From Tumebacillus permanentifrigoris (GTDB taxonomy: Bacteria; Bacillota; Bacilli; Tumebacillales; Tumebacillaceae), in NCBI RefSeq assembly GCF_003148565.1, contig NZ_QGGL01000005.1, forward strand, positions 62,001 through 126,000: DNA of 64,000 nucleotides, in the 5' to 3' direction. The notes beneath the pieces are model-generated. The model was not told the origin of the DNA and ran no database searches. It saw only the letters and a program-made list of their open reading frames with translations. Position 1 is the stretch's first letter. Each line of letters starts with the position of its first letter. Shown one piece after another: positions 60,702 to 64,000 of this stretch. A program made the translations under genes and the position numbers.

Positions 60702-61640
60702 TTAACACTCCTTGTCTGTATCACAATCAAATAAGTCGGACGACAGATAGCGCTCTCCTGTGTCCGGGGCGATGCACAACACACGATGACCTGGACCTAA
60801 GCGACGCGCCACCTGCAATGCGGTGTGGACGGCGGCCCCTGACGAGGTGCCGACGAGCAGGCCTTCCTCGCGGGCGAGGCGTCGAGTGATATCCTGTGCA
60901 TCATAGCATGTGATCTTGAAGATTTCCTCGTAGATGCCTTGGTTCAAGATCGCGGGCACAAACCCAGGACTGGTCCCTACGATCTTGTGCGAGCCTGCTG
61001 GTTCTCCTGAGAGGACGGCCGACGACTCCGGCTCCACGACAAAGACCCGCAGACCGGGAATCAGTTCTCGGAGCTTCTCCCCTGTCCCCGTGATCGTACC
61101 GCCAGTTCCAGCGGTGGCGACGAATGCATCGAGACGACCTTCCATCTGCTGGTGGATCTCAAGGGCGGTTGTACGCCGATGTACGTCAGGATTGTGCAGG
61201 TTCTCAAATTGCATCGGCACGAACGAGCCGGGAATTTCTGCGGCGAGTTTTTGCGCGACAGCAACTGCTCCGGTCATGCGTTGTGATCCGGGTGAGAGTT
61301 CTACTTGGGCACCGTAAGCGCGGAGGATCGCGATGCGTTCCTTGGTACACGTATCCGGCATCACGAGGATGACGCGATAGCCCTTGGCTGCACCGACCAT
61401 CGCGAGTCCGATGCCCGTGTTGCCACTCGTCGGCTCGATGATCGTTGCACCCGGCTGCAACAGCCCCATCCGCTCTGCTTCCAAAATCATATTCGAAGCC
61501 GCCCGGTCCTTGACACTGCGGCTCGGGTTAAACATTTCCAGCTTGACGTACACATCCGCCATCTCCGGTGTGACCAGCTTGTTCAGCTTGACGACCGGCG
61601 TGTTGCCGATCAGCTCCGAGATGTTGTGAACCACTTTCAC
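60702..61640 (-). CDS. cysK: Cysteine synthase (312 aa)
   Basis: GTG 61640 is preferred (AGGAG 9 nt upstream). Fold type II PLP enzyme: SRSVKDRAA with the PLP Lys, substrate loop PTSGNTGIG, phosphate loop GTGGTITGTG, and C-terminal GTSSGAAV. Joins O-acetylserine and sulfide to cysteine. No serine acetyltransferase is nearby. O-phosphoserine or cystathionine beta-synthase variants cannot be excluded. Confidence 0.9.
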   Translation of the reverse strand: MKVVHNISELIGNTPVVKLNKLVTPEMADVYVKLEMFNPSRSVKDRAASNMILEAERMGLLQPGATIIEPTSGNTGIGLAMVGAAKGYRVILVMPDTCTKERIAILRAYGAQVELSPGSQRMTGAVAVAQKLAAEIPGSFVPMQFENLHNPDVHRRTTALEIHQQMEGRLDAFVATAGTGGTITGTGEKLRELIPGLRVFVVEPESSAVLSGEPAGSHKIVGTSPGFVPAILNQGIYEEIFKITCYDAQDITRRLAREEGLLVGTSSGAAVHTALQVARRLGPGHRVLCIAPDTGERYLSSDLFDCDTDKEC

Positions 61641-61713
61641 GACAACCATCTCCTAATAGGTAAGTTTCACCGTCAATCGTGGCATGTTTTCCCCTCTGTG
61701 TCAATGAAGTACC

Positions 61714-62325
61714 TTACAACGCAGAGCTTCCGATCACACGACGAGCTCCGACGAAGCGGGTTTTGTAGTAATCGGTGTCGAGCGTTGAGGTCGTGACACC
61801 TTTTTCAGGATTGAGGGCGTGAACGAACTTGCCCGCTCCGACATAGATGCCCAGATGTGAGGGACCGGGGGCATAGGTGGAGAAAAACACGAGGTCGCCC
61901 GGTTGCAGTTCTTGCCTGCTGACCGTTTGTCCGACGTTGAACTGGTCATAGGAATTGCGCGGCACCGCGATCCCGCCGTATTGCTTGAGTATGTATTGGG
62001 TGAAACCCGAACAGTCAAATCCACTGGGTTTGGTACCGCCCCACACGTAGGGGGTGCCCACATAATGAACGGCAGAATCGGCAACGCGCTTGCCGATTTT
62101 TTTATGTTCCGCCTGTGCTTGTTGCAACATCTGGACCGAGCGCGAGGCGAGCAGATGGCGGACAGAAAGTGAGAGTTCAGCCTGCAACTGCTCGTGGCGC
62201 ACAGGCTCGACGCTGAGTGTTTTTGGTGCAACGATCTGCTGGTTTTCAGGGTCGGTGGCCCACAGGGAGATCGTGAGGATCAAGATCAGGATTGCAAAGG
62301 TCAAAACGGAACGCCTTCGGTACAT
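61714..62325 (-). CDS. NlpC/P60 peptidoglycan endopeptidase (203 aa)
   Basis: ATG 62325 (MYRRRSVLTFAILILI) gives a normal signal/anchor sequence; the longer frame to 62415 lacks SD. The catalytic domain has GTPYVWGGTKPSGFDCSGF (Cys), HLGIYVGAGKFVHA (His) and a third polar residue downstream. No SH3 or LysM domain; a short helical region precedes the domain. Cleaves D-Glu-mDap-type bonds in the wall. Confidence 0.88.
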   Translation of the reverse strand: MYRRRSVLTFAILILILTISLWATDPENQQIVAPKTLSVEPVRHEQLQAELSLSVRHLLASRSVQMLQQAQAEHKKIGKRVADSAVHYVGTPYVWGGTKPSGFDCSGFTQYILKQYGGIAVPRNSYDQFNVGQTVSRQELQPGDLVFFSTYAPGPSHLGIYVGAGKFVHALNPEKGVTTSTLDTDYYKTRFVGARRVIGSSAL

Positions 62326-62468
62326 GAGTCTGATAGTCCCCTTCCGTCTGGATAGAAAAAGGAAATCACTCTGGTACAGGAGCGCAAAGGGGTGCTCCAG
62401 ACTGAGTGATCTCATCTTTTCCTACTTTACTGTATGGGGCTTGTCCACCGACTCAGAACAGCTAGGAC

Positions 62469-62825
62469 TTAGAAACCGACTTCCACCGCCGCGTTCACGA
62501 TGATCACTTCGTCGTTTTTGTCGCCCTTGTCAGGCAGGACGACACCGCTGGAGCAGATCAATCCGCCCGGTACGATCTCCACGCTGACTTGACCGTAGGG
62601 GAAGGACTTTTTGACGAGTTCCACGTCCACCTGTTCTGCCGGTACTGGAACGCCCAGTTTGACGCGCACTTTCATATTGTTGATGTCGTTGCCCGGCAAG
62701 ATCGAGCGCAGGCCCGGCATCGAATTTTCCTGAATCGCGTCACGGCAGGCACGCACCGCGGCTACGGTCGCATCCTGTCCGTGCAAGTCGACGCCCATCC
62801 CTAGTTCGATAAAGATCACAGTCAT
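62469..62825 (-). CDS. Lin0512-family protein (118 aa)
   Basis: SD GAGGAGG precedes ATG. Starts VIFIELGMGVDLHGQDATVA with conserved ACRDAIQENSMPG and LPGNDINNMKVRVKLGVP blocks, ending VEVGF. A small conserved Bacillota/Actinobacteria family without assigned function. Divergent from the methyltransferase. Confidence 0.85.
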   Translation of the reverse strand: MTVIFIELGMGVDLHGQDATVAAVRACRDAIQENSMPGLRSILPGNDINNMKVRVKLGVPVPAEQVDVELVKKSFPYGQVSVEIVPGGLICSSGVVLPDKGDKNDEVIIVNAAVEVGF

Positions 62826-62970
62826 TAAAATTTCCCTCCTCTAGTCGAATTATCCATGTACCAGCATACCGAATCTACCTCTTCAGCAACATACAGAACA
62901 TATGTTCTTGTCAAAACTCCCTCTGCGCAGTACAATAGACCTACAGAGTCTGAAAGGAGTGAAGGTTTCA

Positions 62971-63729
62971 ATGGCAACTCCCGCATATCATTCCCAATCT
63001 GCAGTTCGCAACGCGCGTCCGCTTGCCCAAGCGGCGCAGCTCGACTTGCTGTCAACAGCATGGAGCACTCCCCATTTCGAGCGTGAGGAGCCGGGAACCT
63101 TCGCCCTTTCCTTCTCTCCTCTGCTCGTCCGCAAGTTGATTCAATCCTATTCGCGACCGGGCGATACGGTGCTCGATTGCTTCCTCGGTTCTGGCACCAC
63201 CTATGCCGAAGCGCTCTGGATGGGCCGTCGCGCGATTGGCGTCGACTGCAACCCTGCGCTGATCGCGGATCTTCGCGACCGTCTCGGCCACGCCCCTGAC
63301 ACTTTGCATTGCGAGGACGCCCGCCATCTCACCGATCTGCTCGGTTCCGAATCGGTAGATCTCGTCGTCACCCAACCTCCATACGGTCATACACACGCCT
63401 TTTCGAAAAACCTCCCCGCCGACCTCTCTCTGCTCTCCTCGCGCGACTTTCTCGCCGCGATTGAAGGGGTCGCCGCCGAACTCTACACGGTGCTCAAACC
63501 AGATGGATACTGCGTCATCCTCATCGGAGACATCAAGGATCGTGGGCGCACGATGCCACTCGGGTTCCAACTCGTGCATCGCTTCCTGTCCCGTGGATTC
63601 TCTGTCGTCAACCTATACGACGCTCGTACACCCGTATCACAACTGCCTGCCCCCCTGCACGCGGGCGAGTATCTGATGATTTTTCAGAAGAAACAAAAAG
63701 CGCCGAAGCGCCCTGCGAAGACCTACTAA
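62971..63729 (+). CDS. DNA methyltransferase-like protein (252 aa)
   Basis: ATG 62971 with AAAGGAGTGAAGG upstream. SAM-binding motif I is LDCFLGSGTTYAEAL and motif IV is TQPPYGH, in the order (X-IV-I-type circularity) of N4-cytosine/N6-adenine methyltransferases with I and IV reversed in position relative to some subclasses. The first residue of the usual D/N/S-PPY is Gln. No restriction endonuclease is adjacent, so an orphan enzyme or an RNA methylase is possible. Its stop overlaps the convergent nth by 4 nt. Confidence 0.75.
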   Translation: MATPAYHSQSAVRNARPLAQAAQLDLLSTAWSTPHFEREEPGTFALSFSPLLVRKLIQSYSRPGDTVLDCFLGSGTTYAEALWMGRRAIGVDCNPALIADLRDRLGHAPDTLHCEDARHLTDLLGSESVDLVVTQPPYGHTHAFSKNLPADLSLLSSRDFLAAIEGVAAELYTVLKPDGYCVILIGDIKDRGRTMPLGFQLVHRFLSRGFSVVNLYDARTPVSQLPAPLHAGEYLMIFQKKQKAPKRPAKTY

Positions 63730-64000
63730 CTGGTCTTCGCTTGGCGAGGCTTCGACGCCACCTTATCGTCTTTTTTGTACTGGCTACAAATCTCTTGCAG
63801 GGGGCACAGTCCACACTTCGGACTGCGCGCCACGCAAACGCGCCGACCGTGCAGGATCAACGCGTGGTGCGTGAACGTCCAGTGTTCCTGCGGCAGTTTG
63901 CGCATCAGGTCTTTCTCCGTCTCCAGCACATGGGTCGCTTTCGTCAAGCCGAGGCGGTGTGACAAGCGATCAACGTGTGTATCTACTGCGATCGCCGGCA
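63726..64000 (-). CDS. nth: Endonuclease III, C-terminal part (5' end off the window)
   Basis: The frame runs off the right edge. Visible: AVDTHVDRLSHRLGL with the catalytic Asp, and the 4Fe-4S cluster motif C-x6-C-x2-C-x5-C (CVARSPKCGLCPLQEIC). A DNA glycosylase/AP lyase for oxidised pyrimidines. The HhH motif lies outside the window. A Lys-rich tail (KKDDKVASKPRQAK) follows the cluster. Confidence 0.93.
   Translation of the reverse strand, partial: PAIAVDTHVDRLSHRLGLTKATHVLETEKDLMRKLPQEHWTFTHHALILHGRRVCVARSPKCGLCPLQEICSQYKKDDKVASKPRQAKTS

Overview
The window looks like chromosomal DNA of a moderately high-GC, endospore-forming Bacillota, probably a Tumebacillus-like member of the Alicyclobacillaceae. 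This is inferred from gene content only: MecA, CcpA, a class A PBP with a FN3/Pro-Thr-Gly tail, an S-box (SAM-I) riboswitch over metI-metC, a YkoP-like protein, phosphosulfolactate synthase, Lin0512 and DUF441 proteins, and abundant GTG/TTG starts behind strong Shine-Dalgarno sequences.

Region 1 (1-12.8 kb) is accessory and AT-richer. At the left edge a BtrH_N/DUF4872-type protein runs off the window. Upstream of it is an unlisted 41-codon gene whose product has a class I lanthipeptide leader (FDLD box) and two equally spaced Ser/Thr-x3-Cys ring motifs, with its own promoter and a following terminator. Then come a 1207-aa secreted protein with 606-bp near-identical repeats, integrase and regulator debris, small secreted proteins, and two HTH-TPR (RRNPP-type) regulators. 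One regulator overlaps by one base a 48-aa pre-peptide gene, as in Rap-Phr or AimR-AimP pairs. A VanZ-like protein and several decayed coding stretches follow.

Region 2 (12.8-35.4 kb) is mostly housekeeping. It holds an MFS pump under an RBS-sequestering hairpin next to a frameshifted wHTH-TPR regulator, a metallophosphoesterase with a ferredoxin-MBL protein, glutamate dehydrogenase, a Toprim/DnaB-type primase-helicase, an NhaP-type antiporter, SAM-riboswitch-controlled metI-metC, nitroreductase, MFS, phosphosulfolactate synthase, MecA, a PepV-type dipeptidase, CcpA with a 2-hydroxyacid dehydrogenase, a GH13 glucosidase and tRNA-Thr(UGU).

Region 3 (35.5-64 kb) holds an RND efflux operon ending in an SGNH esterase, an amidase, an SDR-queA operon with a palindromic operator candidate, a UMF1-type MFS, and a UvrD/PcrA-like helicase whose operon carries two proteins sharing a duplicated C-terminal domain. 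It continues with SprT-like and truncated Nudix genes, rhomboid protease, metallophosphoesterase, nitronate monooxygenase, GTP cyclohydrolase I, PBP1A, cold-shock protein, a cysK-rhodanese-SDR operon, NlpC/P60, Lin0512, a DNA methyltransferase and the C-terminal part of endonuclease III at the right edge. No CRISPR array, rRNA or intact transposon was seen.
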